Source: Pseudomonas gregormendelii | GTDB lineage: Bacteria; Pseudomonadota; Gammaproteobacteria; Pseudomonadales; Pseudomonadaceae | Reading direction: 5' to 3' | DNA: 64,000 nucleotides | NCBI RefSeq assembly: GCF_017114825.1 | Contig: NZ_JADEVO010000006.1 | Span: forward strand, 62,001 to 126,000 | In this document: positions 27,130 through 36,604 of the stretch, piece by piece | Numbering within the stretch: the stretch's first letter is position 1 | Layout of the letters: each line of letters starts with the position of its first letter | Position numbers and translations under genes: made by a program | The notes under the pieces: model-generated | Told to the model about the DNA's origin: nothing | Database searches by the model: none | Seen by the model: only the letters and a program-made list of their open reading frames with translations

Positions 27130-28890
27130 CCGCCCGGACATCACCAGACTATCAATCAAATACACGCTATACCCCGGTACATTCTTCGCATGATGCTTGG
27201 CCTGGGAGGCCATCTCCGCCAATTGACTCGCATCGAGTTGCGCGCATGCCTGAGGATGCAGGTGCACCACGCCAATCGACAATGACAGCAATGCAAATTC
27301 CTGGCGCACACCCTGCCGGTTTGGGGCGATAAAGCAGCCGGCCTCCAGGTGTTCGCTGCGGTAGAACCGCCGGCATTGGCTCTGGAAATCATCCACCAGC
27401 TGGTTCAAGCGTTTGCGCCAGTCTTCGGGTCCAAGTACCAGCAAAAAATCATCGCCGCCGATATGGCCAACGAAGTCGCGGGAGGGGTCCACGCGGTCAT
27501 TCAGGCATTGCGCCAGGCACAGCAGCACTTCATCCCCACGACCGTAGCCATAGATGTCGTTGAAGGGCTTGAAGCTGTCGATGTCCACGTAACAGATCAC
27601 CGAATCACGTTGCTGCTGGAGCAAACGAGTGAGGCACTGCTGGATTGGCACGTTGCCTGGTAGCAAGGTCAGCGGATTGGCGTAGCGGGCCTGCTGAATC
27701 TTCAGTTCGGTGATCAGCTTCAGCACGTCGATTACCCGGCCCAGGCCCAGGTAGCCGCCATCGAGGGTAATGATGAAATCCTCTTCGATGCGCTGCCGCG
27801 CCCTGCTGGTGATCAGCCGGCTGACCTGCTGCAGCGATTGGGTCATCTCCACGGCTAGAAAGTCATCGTTCATCAGGCGGCTGATCGGCTTGCGGGCAAA
27901 CAGGTCTGTGGCGAAGGGCTTGAGCAATGCGTCCGAGAGGGAATGCCTGTGGACGATGCCACAGGGGTGGCCCTGGGCGTCCAGTACCGCCAGCGAGTTC
28001 AGGTTGGCCTGGCGGCGAAAGGCTTCCAGTACCGTGGCTGTCGGCGTCTCGCGGGCCACCGCCGGTTGTTCATTGAGCAAGGCGCTGAGGTCGCAACCTT
28101 CATCGTTCAGCGCCACGGTGCTGCTGTCGTGTTTGGGCAGCATTTTGCGCGCATCCCTCGGCGGTTGCTCCTGAGGGCGGCACAGCAGATAGCCCTGGAC
28201 CAGGTCGACCCCCATCTCCGTCAGCACTGCAAGTTCTTCCGCCAGCTCGATGCCTTCGGCGATCACCTGCGCACGGGAGGCCTTGGCGATTTGCAGGATC
28301 GAGCCGACGAATTCGCGTTTGAGCGCGTCCTGATGGATACCGTCAATGAAGTGCCGATCGATCTTCACGTAGTCCGGGCGCAGTTCCGACCATAGCCGCA
28401 AGCTGGAATACCCTGCGCCCAGGTCATCCAGTGCGATGGAAAAACCCATGGCCCGATAATGATGCAACGCGGTTTGTAACAGCTGGAAGTCATCAGTCGG
28501 GGTTTGTTCGGTCAGCTCGATCACCACCTGGCTGGGCGGAATCCCGAAGTCCTGCAGCAACTGCAACGTGCGTCCGGGTTGATGCGCGGCTTCCAGTAGC
28601 GATTCCGGCGAGACGTTCAGGAACAGCTTGCCGGGGAGTTGCTGTTCATTGAAGCGTCGGCAGGCACTCTGGCGACAAGCGATCTCCAGCTCGCTCAGAC
28701 GGCCTGCCTGGCGGGCCACGGCGAACAATGCGAGCGGGGAGTGCAGCGGGCTGTTGGAGGGGCCGCGACTGAGGGCTTCGTAGCCGATCACGCGTTTTTC
28801 CGAGAGGCACACAATTGGCTGGAACAGGCTGTGCAATCCACCCTGAGTCAATATTGAACCCAGTGCGCTCAGCTGTTCGGTTGTGGTCAT
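27061..28890 (-). CDS. EAL-CBS-GGDEF c-di-GMP signalling protein
   Basis: 609 residues from ATG ending at 28890 (MTTTEQLSALGSILTQGGLH). EAL domain first (about 15-250) with YEALSRGP, LFLNVSP, VIELTEQ, LDDLGAGYSS, VKIDRHF and VIAEGIE, so phosphodiesterase residues are intact. Then a CBS pair (about 285-405), then a GGDEF domain with signature GGDDF (HIGGDDFLLVLG), a functional variant in some cyclases. No membrane segment: cytosolic, probably nucleotide-sensing through CBS. The last roughly 23 residues are encoded by the REPIN, giving a low-complexity Arg/Ser/Pro tail. Confidence 0.92.
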   Translation of the reverse strand: MTTTEQLSALGSILTQGGLHSLFQPIVCLSEKRVIGYEALSRGPSNSPLHSPLALFAVARQAGRLSELEIACRQSACRRFNEQQLPGKLFLNVSPESLLEAAHQPGRTLQLLQDFGIPPSQVVIELTEQTPTDDFQLLQTALHHYRAMGFSIALDDLGAGYSSLRLWSELRPDYVKIDRHFIDGIHQDALKREFVGSILQIAKASRAQVIAEGIELAEELAVLTEMGVDLVQGYLLCRPQEQPPRDARKMLPKHDSSTVALNDEGCDLSALLNEQPAVARETPTATVLEAFRRQANLNSLAVLDAQGHPCGIVHRHSLSDALLKPFATDLFARKPISRLMNDDFLAVEMTQSLQQVSRLITSRARQRIEEDFIITLDGGYLGLGRVIDVLKLITELKIQQARYANPLTLLPGNVPIQQCLTRLLQQQRDSVICYVDIDSFKPFNDIYGYGRGDEVLLCLAQCLNDRVDPSRDFVGHIGGDDFLLVLGPEDWRKRLNQLVDDFQSQCRRFYRSEHLEAGCFIAPNRQGVRQEFALLSLSIGVVHLHPQACAQLDASQLAEMASQAKHHAKNVPGYSVYLIDSLVMSGRAPSRASPLPQGPVLVKDFANDT

Positions 28891-28903
28891 GGCAATCTCT
28901 GGC

Positions 28904-28950
28904 AAAAAAAAAGGACCGGACGAGCGCTTGGTCAAGCGCGCTTCCGGTCC
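28904..28950 (-). terminator. Terminator of prc
   Basis: Read on the minus strand: GGACCGGA...TCCGGTCC with inner GCGCTTG/CAAGCGC pairing, then nine T. It lies between the prc stop (29021) and the next start (28890), so it isolates the EAL gene from prc transcription. Confidence 0.92.
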
Positions 28951-29020
28951 CGTATTTCACGACAGATTGATGACTATTTGATGACGCTCCGCAGAGCGTC
29001 GCCGTTATATCGCCATCATC

Positions 29021-31102
29021 CTAGTGCTTGGCCACCGCAGTATTGAGCTTCAGGTAGTCCAGCAGGATGCGACCGGTCTCGCTCAGATAAGCGTCGTCTT
29101 CCGGTTTGGTCTTGTCCGGCTCCGCCGCGAGGGCGTCTTCGTCTTCCTTCTTCAGCTCCTTGAGCGGCTCTTCGCCTTTGGCCTTGCGGCGGATGTTCTC
29201 CATCACCAGCTGCTTGTTTTCAATATCGGCGTGCTGGGCGCGGCGCTCGGCTTCATTAAGGCTGACGGTTTTTTCTTCCATCAGCTTCTGGGCCAGTGCC
29301 AGCTTGTCACGAATGAACACGAACTCGGCGTCCTTGCCCGAACGCAGGTCGTGCTCGGATTTGAGCTGCGCCAGGTAGGGCTTGAACGGGTCGGCTGCCG
29401 GCTTGATGGCGGGTTTGATGGTGTCCCACGGCATGGCCTCGGGCAGCGCGCTCTCACCGATTTCCTTGGTGTCGATGATCGACGGGTAGTCGATGTCCGG
29501 CAGAACGCCCTGATGCTGGGTGCTCTGGCCGGATACCCGGTAGAACTTCGCCAGGGTCAGTTTCAATTCGCCATGGTTCAGCGGCTGAATGGTCTGCACG
29601 GTGCCTTTGCCGAAGGTCTGGCCGCCGATGATCAGTGCACGGTGGTAGTCCTGCATGGCGCCGGCGAAGATCTCCGAAGCCGAGGCCGACAAGCGGTTGA
29701 CCAGCAACGCCATCGGGCCTTTGTAGAAAGCGCCGGGGTTTTCGTCTTCCAGGACATCGACACGGCCATCGGCATTACGCACCAGGACGGTCGGGCCTTT
29801 GTCGATGAACAGGCTGGTCAGCTCGGTGGCTTCCTGCAGGGAGCCGCCGCCGTTGTTGCGCAAGTCGATGACCACGCCATCCACTTTCTCTTTCTGCAAC
29901 TCGGTCAGCAGTTTCTTGACGTCACGAGTGGTGCTCTTGTAGTCCGGATCACCTGCACGGAAGGCCTTGAAGTCCAGGTAGAACGCTGGAATCTCGATCA
30001 CTCCCAGCTTGTAGTCCTTGCCATCCTGCTTGAGGTTGAGGACCGACTTCTTCACCGCCTGGTCTTCAAGCTTCACCGCTTCGCGGGTAATCGGCACGAT
30101 CCGGGTGGTCTGGTCATTCGGCGCATTGCTGGCTGGAATCACTTCCAGGCGCACCACGGTGCCTTTTGGACCGCGGATCAGCTTGACCACTTCGTCCAGG
30201 CGCCAGCCGACCACGTCGACCATTTCCTTGTTGCCCTGGGCAACGCCGATAATCTTGTCGGCGGGTGCCACCAGCTTGGTCTTGTCGGCCGGGCCAGCGG
30301 GCACCAGGCGCACGACTTTCACCTGGTCATTGTCGCTTTGCAACACGGCGCCGATGCCCTCGAGCGACAGGCTCATGTTGATGTCGAAGTTCTCCGCGTT
30401 ATCCGGTGACAGATAATTGGTGTGCGGGTCGTAGGACATGGCAAAGGTGTTGATGTAGGCCTGGAAGATATCTTCCGCGCGGGTCTGGTCCAGACGCGCC
30501 AGTTGATTCTTGTAGCGCTTGGTCAGGGTTTCCTGGATTTGCTTGGAGTCCTTGCCCGCGATCTTCTGACGCAGCACTTCGTCCTTGACGCGTTTGCGCC
30601 ACAGGTCGTCGAGCTCGGCAGTGGACTTGAGCCAAGGTGCGTCCTTGCGGTCGATCAGCAAGGTTTCCTTGGTCGTGAAGTCGATCTTGTCGACGCCCTT
30701 GTTCAACTCGGCAAGGGCAAAGTCCAGACGCGACTTGACGCGGTCCAGGTAGCGCTTGTAGATGGTGAACCCGGCGTTGAGGTCGCCGCTTTTGAGGAAG
30801 TCGTCGAACTGGGTCTTCCACTTGTTGAATTCGTTGATGTCGCTGGCCATGAAATAGCTGCGCGACGGATCCAGCAGCTTCAGGTAGCTGTCGTAGATGA
30901 TCACCGAGCGCGCGTCGTCAAGCGGCGGCTTGCTGTAGTGATGGCGCTTGAGCAACTCGACGACGTTCAGGCTGGCGATCACTTCGTCACGATCAGGCTG
31001 AAGCTTGTCCCAGCTATTGGCTGCAAACGAATTGGTCGACATCGGCAGCAGGCCGATACCAATGACTAGAGCTAGGGCGGTGCTGGGGAAAAAATGCTTC
31101 AT
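29021..31102 (-). CDS. prc: Carboxy-terminal (tail-specific) protease
   Basis: 693 residues from ATG ending at 31102 (MKHFFPSTALALVIGIGLLP), with a signal peptide cleaved near SFAANS. N-terminal helical domain, PDZ (about 235-330: LEGIGAVLQSDNDQVKVVRL), S41 peptidase core with the catalytic Ser in LSASASEIFAG (about 472) and Lys in GQTFGKGTVQ (about 497), and a charged C-terminal helical domain. Periplasmic; degrades envelope proteins, trims lipoproteins and cell-wall enzymes. Full length for Prc/Tsp. Confidence 0.95.
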   Translation of the reverse strand: MKHFFPSTALALVIGIGLLPMSTNSFAANSWDKLQPDRDEVIASLNVVELLKRHHYSKPPLDDARSVIIYDSYLKLLDPSRSYFMASDINEFNKWKTQFDDFLKSGDLNAGFTIYKRYLDRVKSRLDFALAELNKGVDKIDFTTKETLLIDRKDAPWLKSTAELDDLWRKRVKDEVLRQKIAGKDSKQIQETLTKRYKNQLARLDQTRAEDIFQAYINTFAMSYDPHTNYLSPDNAENFDINMSLSLEGIGAVLQSDNDQVKVVRLVPAGPADKTKLVAPADKIIGVAQGNKEMVDVVGWRLDEVVKLIRGPKGTVVRLEVIPASNAPNDQTTRIVPITREAVKLEDQAVKKSVLNLKQDGKDYKLGVIEIPAFYLDFKAFRAGDPDYKSTTRDVKKLLTELQKEKVDGVVIDLRNNGGGSLQEATELTSLFIDKGPTVLVRNADGRVDVLEDENPGAFYKGPMALLVNRLSASASEIFAGAMQDYHRALIIGGQTFGKGTVQTIQPLNHGELKLTLAKFYRVSGQSTQHQGVLPDIDYPSIIDTKEIGESALPEAMPWDTIKPAIKPAADPFKPYLAQLKSEHDLRSGKDAEFVFIRDKLALAQKLMEEKTVSLNEAERRAQHADIENKQLVMENIRRKAKGEEPLKELKKEDEDALAAEPDKTKPEDDAYLSETGRILLDYLKLNTAVAKH

Positions 31103-31241
31103 GCTGATTCGACGCGGGGACAATTGATCACGCATATTAGGCCGTCTTTGAAGTCGCCGGTTCCACGAGGGCCGGTCGCATAATGCAAGAAAGCCCGACG
31201 CTACAGCTACGGGCTCAGTCCAGACTCACTATGGAGGCACT

Positions 31242-32204
31242 GTGAAAGCATTGCAAGGCGTGGAAGGTCAAGTGGTATGGGCGCAGGTGCCCAGTCTTAC
31301 CTGTGATGTAGGGCAAGTTCGCATTCAAGTGTCGGCTGCGGGACTCAATCGGGCGGATTTGCTACAGAAAGCGGGACTGTATCCACCCCCTCCCGGGGCC
31401 AGTCATGTGCTGGGGCTGGAGTGTTCCGGGATCATCAGCGAGGTCGGCGCGGGGTCTTCATGGCAGGTGGGTGATCGCGTCTGCGCGTTGTTGGCAGGGG
31501 GTGGGATGGCCGAAGAGGTGGTTGTCGACGGGCGGCATGTGCTGCCGGTCCCGGACGGATTGTCCCTGACCGAAGCGGCAGCGCTGCCTGAGGTTTACGC
31601 CACTGTCTGGCTGAATCTGTTTCAACTTGCGGCGCTCAAACCCGGTGAGAAAGTTCTGCTGCATGCCGGAGCGAGTGGAATCGGTTCAGCTGCCATTCAG
31701 CTGTGCAAGGCATTTGGCAACCCGTGCTGGGTCAGCGTCGGGTCGAAAGAGCGTTTGGCCTACTGCGAGGCTCTGGGAGCCCAGGGTGGGGTGATCCGTG
31801 GCGATGACCTGGACAGCCTGAGCGACCTGGGGCCGTTCGATGTCATCCTCGATCCGGTGGGGGGCAATTACGCAGCGCTGAATCTCAAGCTGCTGGCCAG
31901 TGATGGCCGCTGGGTCCTGATCGGCCTGATGGGCGGTCGGGAGGCCAAGCTGGACCTGGCCCAGGTGCTGGCCAAGCGCGTGCAACTGTTGGGTTCGACG
32001 CTGCGCGCCAGAGATGACCAGTTCAAGGCCGACCTGTTCAGCGACTTGAGTCAGCACGTCTGGCCGCTGTTTGCCGAAGGACGGTTAAGTCCGCAGTTGG
32101 CCAAGACTTTTGCGATCAAGGATGCCGAAGCGGCGTTTGCCGAGTTGGCGAGTAATACCGTGGCGGGAAAGGTGGTGCTGTTGATCGACGAGAGCCTCGC
32201 CTGA
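31242..32204 (+). CDS. NAD(P)H:quinone oxidoreductase, MDR superfamily
   Basis: 320 residues from GTG 31242, behind GGAGG. Medium-chain reductase without the zinc ligands: N-terminal GroES-like domain (QVRIQVSAAGLNRADLLQKA) and Rossmann domain (LLHAGASGIGSAAIQLCKAF). Closest to the PIG3/QOR branch. Cytoplasmic. Divergent from prc. Confidence 0.9.
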   Translation: MKALQGVEGQVVWAQVPSLTCDVGQVRIQVSAAGLNRADLLQKAGLYPPPPGASHVLGLECSGIISEVGAGSSWQVGDRVCALLAGGGMAEEVVVDGRHVLPVPDGLSLTEAAALPEVYATVWLNLFQLAALKPGEKVLLHAGASGIGSAAIQLCKAFGNPCWVSVGSKERLAYCEALGAQGGVIRGDDLDSLSDLGPFDVILDPVGGNYAALNLKLLASDGRWVLIGLMGGREAKLDLAQVLAKRVQLLGSTLRARDDQFKADLFSDLSQHVWPLFAEGRLSPQLAKTFAIKDAEAAFAELASNTVAGKVVLLIDESLA

Positions 32205-32228
32205 CAACACGCGACCTTTGGGGGCAAC

Positions 32229-32288
32229 GCTGAGCTTGTCGAAGCAAAGCTGAGCTTATGGAAGCGAAGCTGAGCTGTGGGAGCAAGG
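32229..32288. repeat. Three tandem 20-bp units
   Basis: Units begin at 32229, 32249 and 32269: GCTGAGCTTGTCGAAGCAAA, GCTGAGCTTATGGAAGCGAA, GCTGAGCTGTGGGAGCAAGG. The third merges into a REP element, so the tandem looks like decay or slippage of a REP edge. Confidence 0.8.
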
Positions 32289-32368
32289 CTTGCCCGCGAT
32301 GGGTTCGACTCGGCGTGCCAGCTTACCCGCGTTATCGTACCTCGCGGGCAAGCCGTGCTCCTGCAGGG
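32275..32368. repeat. REP-type inverted pair
   Basis: GTGGGAGCAAGGCTTGCCCG with CGATGGG on the left; CTCGCGGGCAAGCCGTGCTC with CTGCAGG on the right, between the convergent quinone oxidoreductase and HAD genes. Confidence 0.8.
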
Positions 32369-32375
32369 TTTTGCG

Positions 32376-33029
32376 TTATTTCCAGAGATGGATCGGCCAG
32401 CCGGCTTTTTCGGCGTGCTCAAGCAACACCGGGTCCGGGTTCACCACGTGCGGGAAATCCACCTTGAGCAACAGCGGCAGATCGTTACGTGAGTCCGAAT
32501 AAAAACTCGCGCCTTCCAGATTCTCTTCTTCGGCATCCAGCCATTCCAGCAACCGGGTGATCTTGCCTTCGCGGTAGGTCAGGGTGCCGACGGTGTGGCC
32601 GCTGTACACGCCATGTGCGACTTCCAGCTCTATCCCGAGAATCTCGTCAATGCCCAGGCGATCGGCAATCGGCCTGACCAGATGGGTGCCCGAGGCGGAA
32701 ATCACCAGGATCCGGTCGCCTGCCTTGCGGTGGGCGGCGATGGCCTTGGTGGCGTCGCTGAAGATAATCGGCTCGATAAAATCCTCCACCCACGGTCCCA
32801 CCAGATGATCGACCTCTTCGGGGGTGCGACCGATCATGGGTTCCAGGCTGAAGGTCATGTAATCCTCCATCCGCAGCTTGCCGTGGCTGTAAGCGTCCAT
32901 CAGTTCGTTGTTCTGGCGCATGAACGACTCGGGATCGACCCAGCCCAGCCTGCCCATCTGTTCGCTCCAGAGGGTGGCGCAGTCGCCGTGAATCAAGGTT
33001 TCGTCCAGATCAAAAATTGCCAGGGCCAT
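32376..33029 (-). CDS. HAD-superfamily hydrolase, subfamily IB
   Basis: 217 residues. HAD motif I FDLDETLIHGD at residues 5-15, motif II LVISASGTHL, motif III/IV Lys and SDSRNDLPLL. HAD-IB phosphatases (SerB-like) remove phosphate from small metabolites. Last gene of the importer operon, 34 nt after the ATPase stop, so probably involved in processing the imported compound. Confidence 0.9.
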   Translation of the reverse strand: MALAIFDLDETLIHGDCATLWSEQMGRLGWVDPESFMRQNNELMDAYSHGKLRMEDYMTFSLEPMIGRTPEEVDHLVGPWVEDFIEPIIFSDATKAIAAHRKAGDRILVISASGTHLVRPIADRLGIDEILGIELEVAHGVYSGHTVGTLTYREGKITRLLEWLDAEEENLEGASFYSDSRNDLPLLLKVDFPHVVNPDPVLLEHAEKAGWPIHLWK

Positions 33030-33063
33030 CAGTACGGTTCTCTCTTCAACATCAGCAAGGCCA

Positions 33064-34053
33064 TCAGGCTACCTCACACAGGGCTGTCGGATCGATGGAA
33101 AGTGCCAGGCGCTGACCATCGGGGTGCAGATCCGCGGCTGAGCGGTTGAGCACATCCACCACCAGTTCCACGCCGCGTGCTTCGATCCGGTACCGAATCA
33201 CGTTGCCTAGCAGGCTGTGGCTGCGCACTTGGGCATCCAGCGCGCCATTGAGGCTGAGCTCGATGGCTTCCGGACGAATGGCGATGCGTCCGGTGACCGG
33301 TCTTTGCAGCAGTTTCGAGGCACTGTCGGCATCCAGCAGGTTGTAGTTGCCGATGAAGCCGGCCGCAAATGCATCGACTGGCGCGGTGTACAGGGTTTCC
33401 GCGTCGCCGCTTTGTACGATCTTTCCCTGATTCATCAGGAATATTCTGTCAGACATCGTCAGGGCTTCTTCCTGGTCATGTGTGACAAAGATCGTGGTCA
33501 GGCCCAGTTCACGCTGGATCTGACGGATCTGTTCGCGCAAATGCTTGCGAATTCGCGCATCCAGCGCCGACAGCGGTTCATCGAGCAGTAACAACCGCGG
33601 ACGCGTCACCAACGAGCGAGCGAGGGCGACTCGCTGGCATTGGCCGCCGGACAGCTGGTGGGGATAGCGAGCGGCGAAATCGTTCAACTCCACCAGCCCC
33701 AGCACTTCGGCGACGCGTTTGTGGCTGTCGTCGGCATTGACCTTCTGCATGCGCAGGCCGAATGCCACGTTTTGCTCCACGGTCATGTTCGGGAACAGCG
33801 CGTAGCTCTGAAACACCATGCCGATCCCGCGTTTTTGCGGGCTCATGGGCACCAGGTCGACACCGTCCAGCAAAATCTGCCCGCCATCTACCGGGGTCAG
33901 CCCGGCGATACAGCGCAACAGGGTTGATTTTCCGCAGCCCGACGGCCCAAGCAAGGTGACAAACTCGCCTTTGTGGATTTCGCAGTTGATGTCACTGAAC
34001 ACCGTGGTGCCTGCGTAATTTTTCTCCAGATGTTGGACGCTGACGTAGCTCAT
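33064..34053 (-). CDS. ABC importer ATPase (PotA/FbpC/PhnT-like)
   Basis: 329 residues. Walker A GPSGCGKST, Q-loop FQSYALFPNMTV, signature LSGGQCQRVA, Walker B LLLLDEPLSALD and H-loop VTHDQEEA, then a C-terminal TOBE-like domain (GRIAIRPEAIEL). The signature has Cys where Gln-Gln is usual. Start overlaps the permease stop (ATGA). Energises the two permeases on the cytoplasmic face. Confidence 0.93.
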   Translation of the reverse strand: MSYVSVQHLEKNYAGTTVFSDINCEIHKGEFVTLLGPSGCGKSTLLRCIAGLTPVDGGQILLDGVDLVPMSPQKRGIGMVFQSYALFPNMTVEQNVAFGLRMQKVNADDSHKRVAEVLGLVELNDFAARYPHQLSGGQCQRVALARSLVTRPRLLLLDEPLSALDARIRKHLREQIRQIQRELGLTTIFVTHDQEEALTMSDRIFLMNQGKIVQSGDAETLYTAPVDAFAAGFIGNYNLLDADSASKLLQRPVTGRIAIRPEAIELSLNGALDAQVRSHSLLGNVIRYRIEARGVELVVDVLNRSAADLHPDGQRLALSIDPTALCEVA

Positions 34054-34850
34054 TCGCTTTTGTCCTTGTTCAAAATAGTGGCCACCCAGGTCAGAACCAG
34101 CACAAAAAAGAAGTAGGAAATGACCAGCGCACTGGTGAAGTGGCCGCTGCTGTTACGCATATTGTTGAGGTAGACCTGCAGGGTTTCGTAACGGGTGCCC
34201 ACCAGGATGTTGGCGAACACGAACTCACCGAACAGGAACGAGAACGACAGCAGTAGTGCCACCATCAGACCTTTGCGCAGGTTCGGCAGGACAACCAGGA
34301 ATGCCGCTTGCCAGGTGCTGGCGCCGAGCAATTGGGCGGCGTCCATCAGGTCGCGCAGGTTGATCGCCTGCAGATTGTTGGTGATTGCCCGGTACATGAA
34401 GGGCAGCGCCACGGTGAAGTAGCAGCCGATCAGGATCCACGGCGTACCGACCATTGCGAACGGGCCGGAACCATACAGCTGCAACAGCCCCACCGACGAC
34501 ACCACCGGCGGCACCGCGAACGGAAGCAGGATCAGGATGTTCATCAACGCGTCGAGTTTCGGGAAGTGGTAATGCACCACGAACAACAGCGGCAAGATCA
34601 GCACCACTGACAGGATCAGCGCACCGACGCACACCAGCAGCGACTGGCCGAATGCATGGAGGAAGCGCGGATCACTCCACAATTGCACGTACCATTTGAA
34701 CGTGAAGCCGCTCGGCAGGATGGTCGCCGACCAACTGCTGGCGATTGAATAGATAAGGGTGCCGGCCAGAGGCAGCAACAGAATGGCAAACAGCAGGTAC
34801 ACCACAACCCGGTGGTAGATGCCGGCGGGACCCAGTTCAGCGCGAGACAT
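34050..34850 (-). CDS. ABC importer permease 2
   Basis: 266 residues with six TM helices and a BPD-type EAA loop (DAAQLLGASTWQAAFLVVLP). Overlaps the upstream permease by 14 nt and the ATPase by 4 nt. PotC/FbpB-type inner-membrane subunit; forms the channel with permease 1. Confidence 0.92.
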   Translation of the reverse strand: MSRAELGPAGIYHRVVVYLLFAILLLPLAGTLIYSIASSWSATILPSGFTFKWYVQLWSDPRFLHAFGQSLLVCVGALILSVVLILPLLFVVHYHFPKLDALMNILILLPFAVPPVVSSVGLLQLYGSGPFAMVGTPWILIGCYFTVALPFMYRAITNNLQAINLRDLMDAAQLLGASTWQAAFLVVLPNLRKGLMVALLLSFSFLFGEFVFANILVGTRYETLQVYLNNMRNSSGHFTSALVISYFFFVLVLTWVATILNKDKSE

Positions 34851-35682
34851 GGTAGCTCCTCTTCAACAGCAACTGATGCACGATGGTCACCAGGGTCATC
34901 AACGCCACGAGTACCACGGCCAGGGCGCTGGCGAGGTTAGGGTCCAGGGAAATGTCGCCGGAAACCATGGCGGCGATACGGATCGGCAGTACGTTGAAGT
35001 TGCCGGTGGTCAGGGCGTAAACCGTGGCGTAGGCACCCAGCGCGTTGGCCAGCAGGATCACGAAGGTGCCTAGCAGCGCGGGCGTCAGCACCGGCAGGCC
35101 GATGTGGCGCCAGAATTGCCAGCCGCTGGCACCGAGCAGCGCCGCAGACTCGCGCCAGTCTTCACGCAGCGCATCAAATGCCGGATACAGCAGCAGCACA
35201 CCGAGGGGAATCTGGAAGTAGGTGTAGAGAATGATCAGCCCGGTTTTCGAGTACAGGTTGAAATCCTGAATGATCCCGGCCTGCTTGAGCAGGATGGTGA
35301 AACTGCCGTTGAATCCCAGCAGGATGATGAACGCAAACGCCAGGGGCACGCCGGCAAAGTTGCTGGTCATGTTGGCGAAGGCGTTGACGAAGTTACGCAG
35401 CCTGGAATCGACCCGGCGCAGGGAGTAGGCGCCGAGCACCGCGATGATGATGCCGAATACGCTCGACCAGAAACTGATCTCGAGGCTGTACTGGATCGCC
35501 TGCAGATAGAACTTTGAATTGAAGATTTTCGTAAAGTTGGCAAGGCCCCAGCCAAACTCCTGTGATTCCAGGCTGTTGATCATGACCCACAGCAGCGGGG
35601 CAATCTGGAACACGATAAAGAACAGTGCAAAAGGCACCAGGCACAGGGCTGCCAACCATTTGCCACGAGTCATGGTGTTCAT
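34837..35682 (-). CDS. ABC importer permease 1
   Basis: 281 residues from ATG ending at 35682 (MNTMTRGKWLAALCLVPFAL), placed after GGGAGCTG and overlapping the upstream stop (ATGA). Six TM helices; EAA loop ESAALLGASGWQFWRHIGLP. PotB-type inner-membrane subunit. Confidence 0.92.
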   Translation of the reverse strand: MNTMTRGKWLAALCLVPFALFFIVFQIAPLLWVMINSLESQEFGWGLANFTKIFNSKFYLQAIQYSLEISFWSSVFGIIIAVLGAYSLRRVDSRLRNFVNAFANMTSNFAGVPLAFAFIILLGFNGSFTILLKQAGIIQDFNLYSKTGLIILYTYFQIPLGVLLLYPAFDALREDWRESAALLGASGWQFWRHIGLPVLTPALLGTFVILLANALGAYATVYALTTGNFNVLPIRIAAMVSGDISLDPNLASALAVVLVALMTLVTIVHQLLLKRSYHVSR

Positions 35683-36485
35683 TTGAGCAGCTCCCGGCAC
35701 ACAGGTTTATCGTGGGCCACGCCCAGCAGCTCGCAGACCGTACCGCAGATCTCGATCTGTTTCGGCGCAGCACCGGCATCGAGGCTGAAGGCGTCGCCGA
35801 GCACGAACAGCGGTACTTCGCGTTCTTCGGCCAACAGGCCGTTGTGCGATCGGTCATTGTTCATGCCGTGATCGGCGGTCACCAGTACCTGGTAGCCCGC
35901 GTCGAGCCAGCCTTGCAGGTAGTCGGCGAGAATGATGTCGGCGGAGCGGGCGCTGTTGCGGTATTGCGCGGAGTCGAGGCCGTGCTTGTGCCCGGCGTCG
36001 TCGATGTTCATCGGGTGGACCAGCAGGAAGTTTGGCGAGTGGCGCTGGCGCAGGTGTTCGGCGTCGGCAAACAGGTGTGAATCGGGGTAGTGGTCATTCC
36101 AGTAGAAATGCGCATGCTGGATCGGCAGGTCGGGATCGTCGGTGTGACGGTCCCGGGCGGCCACGAACGGTGATCGGTTGTACAGCTCACTGACCCAGTG
36201 ATAGGCCGCCGCCGCAGTCTTGAGCCCGGCGTCGCGTGCGTAGTGATAGATGCTGCGCTGACTGGACAGGCGCGAGACATTGTTATGAACGATACCGCTG
36301 TCAATTGGCGTGACGCCGGTCAGGATGCATTCGTAAAGCGGACGGGACAACGCCGGCAATTCGCACTCCAGCTTGTAGAGCGCCGCGCGTCCTGCGCCGA
36401 CGTACGCCTGCAGGTGCCCCATGGCGTGGCGAGCAACCTCATGGTTGAGGCCGTCGAGCACGACAAGGATGACGTTGTGGTTCAT
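35679..36485 (-). CDS. Alkaline-phosphatase-superfamily phosphodiesterase/hydrolase
   Basis: 268 residues from ATG ending at 36485 (MNHNVILVVLDGLNHEVARH). Nucleotide pyrophosphatase/phosphodiesterase fold: first metal Asp in VVLDGLN, nucleophile Ser/Thr region LSRPLYECILTGVTP, NIDDAGHKHG, and VTADHGMNND with the metal Asp-His. No signal peptide, so it should act in the cytoplasm on the imported substrate; phosphonoacetate hydrolase belongs to this superfamily. Stop overlaps the permease start. Substrate unknown. Confidence 0.87.
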   Translation of the reverse strand: MNHNVILVVLDGLNHEVARHAMGHLQAYVGAGRAALYKLECELPALSRPLYECILTGVTPIDSGIVHNNVSRLSSQRSIYHYARDAGLKTAAAAYHWVSELYNRSPFVAARDRHTDDPDLPIQHAHFYWNDHYPDSHLFADAEHLRQRHSPNFLLVHPMNIDDAGHKHGLDSAQYRNSARSADIILADYLQGWLDAGYQVLVTADHGMNNDRSHNGLLAEEREVPLFVLGDAFSLDAGAAPKQIEICGTVCELLGVAHDKPVCRELLK

Positions 36486-36517
36486 AGGGGCGATGACTCC
36501 AGAATCATTGCTGAACG

Positions 36518-36594
36518 GTGCAGGAGCTGCCAAAGGCTTTGATCTTTTGATGTTGCTTGAAAAAACAAAGATCGCAGCCTGCGCCAGCTCCTAC
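36518..36594. repeat. Inverted repeat, second REP family
   Basis: GTGCAGGAGCTGCCAAAGGC on the left and GATCGCAGCCTGCGCCAGCT plus CCTAC on the right. Same family as 22287-22361. It lies between the binding-protein gene and the hydrolase, where such hairpins often damp downstream expression. Confidence 0.75.
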
Positions 36595-36604
36595 GGATGC
36601 AGCA

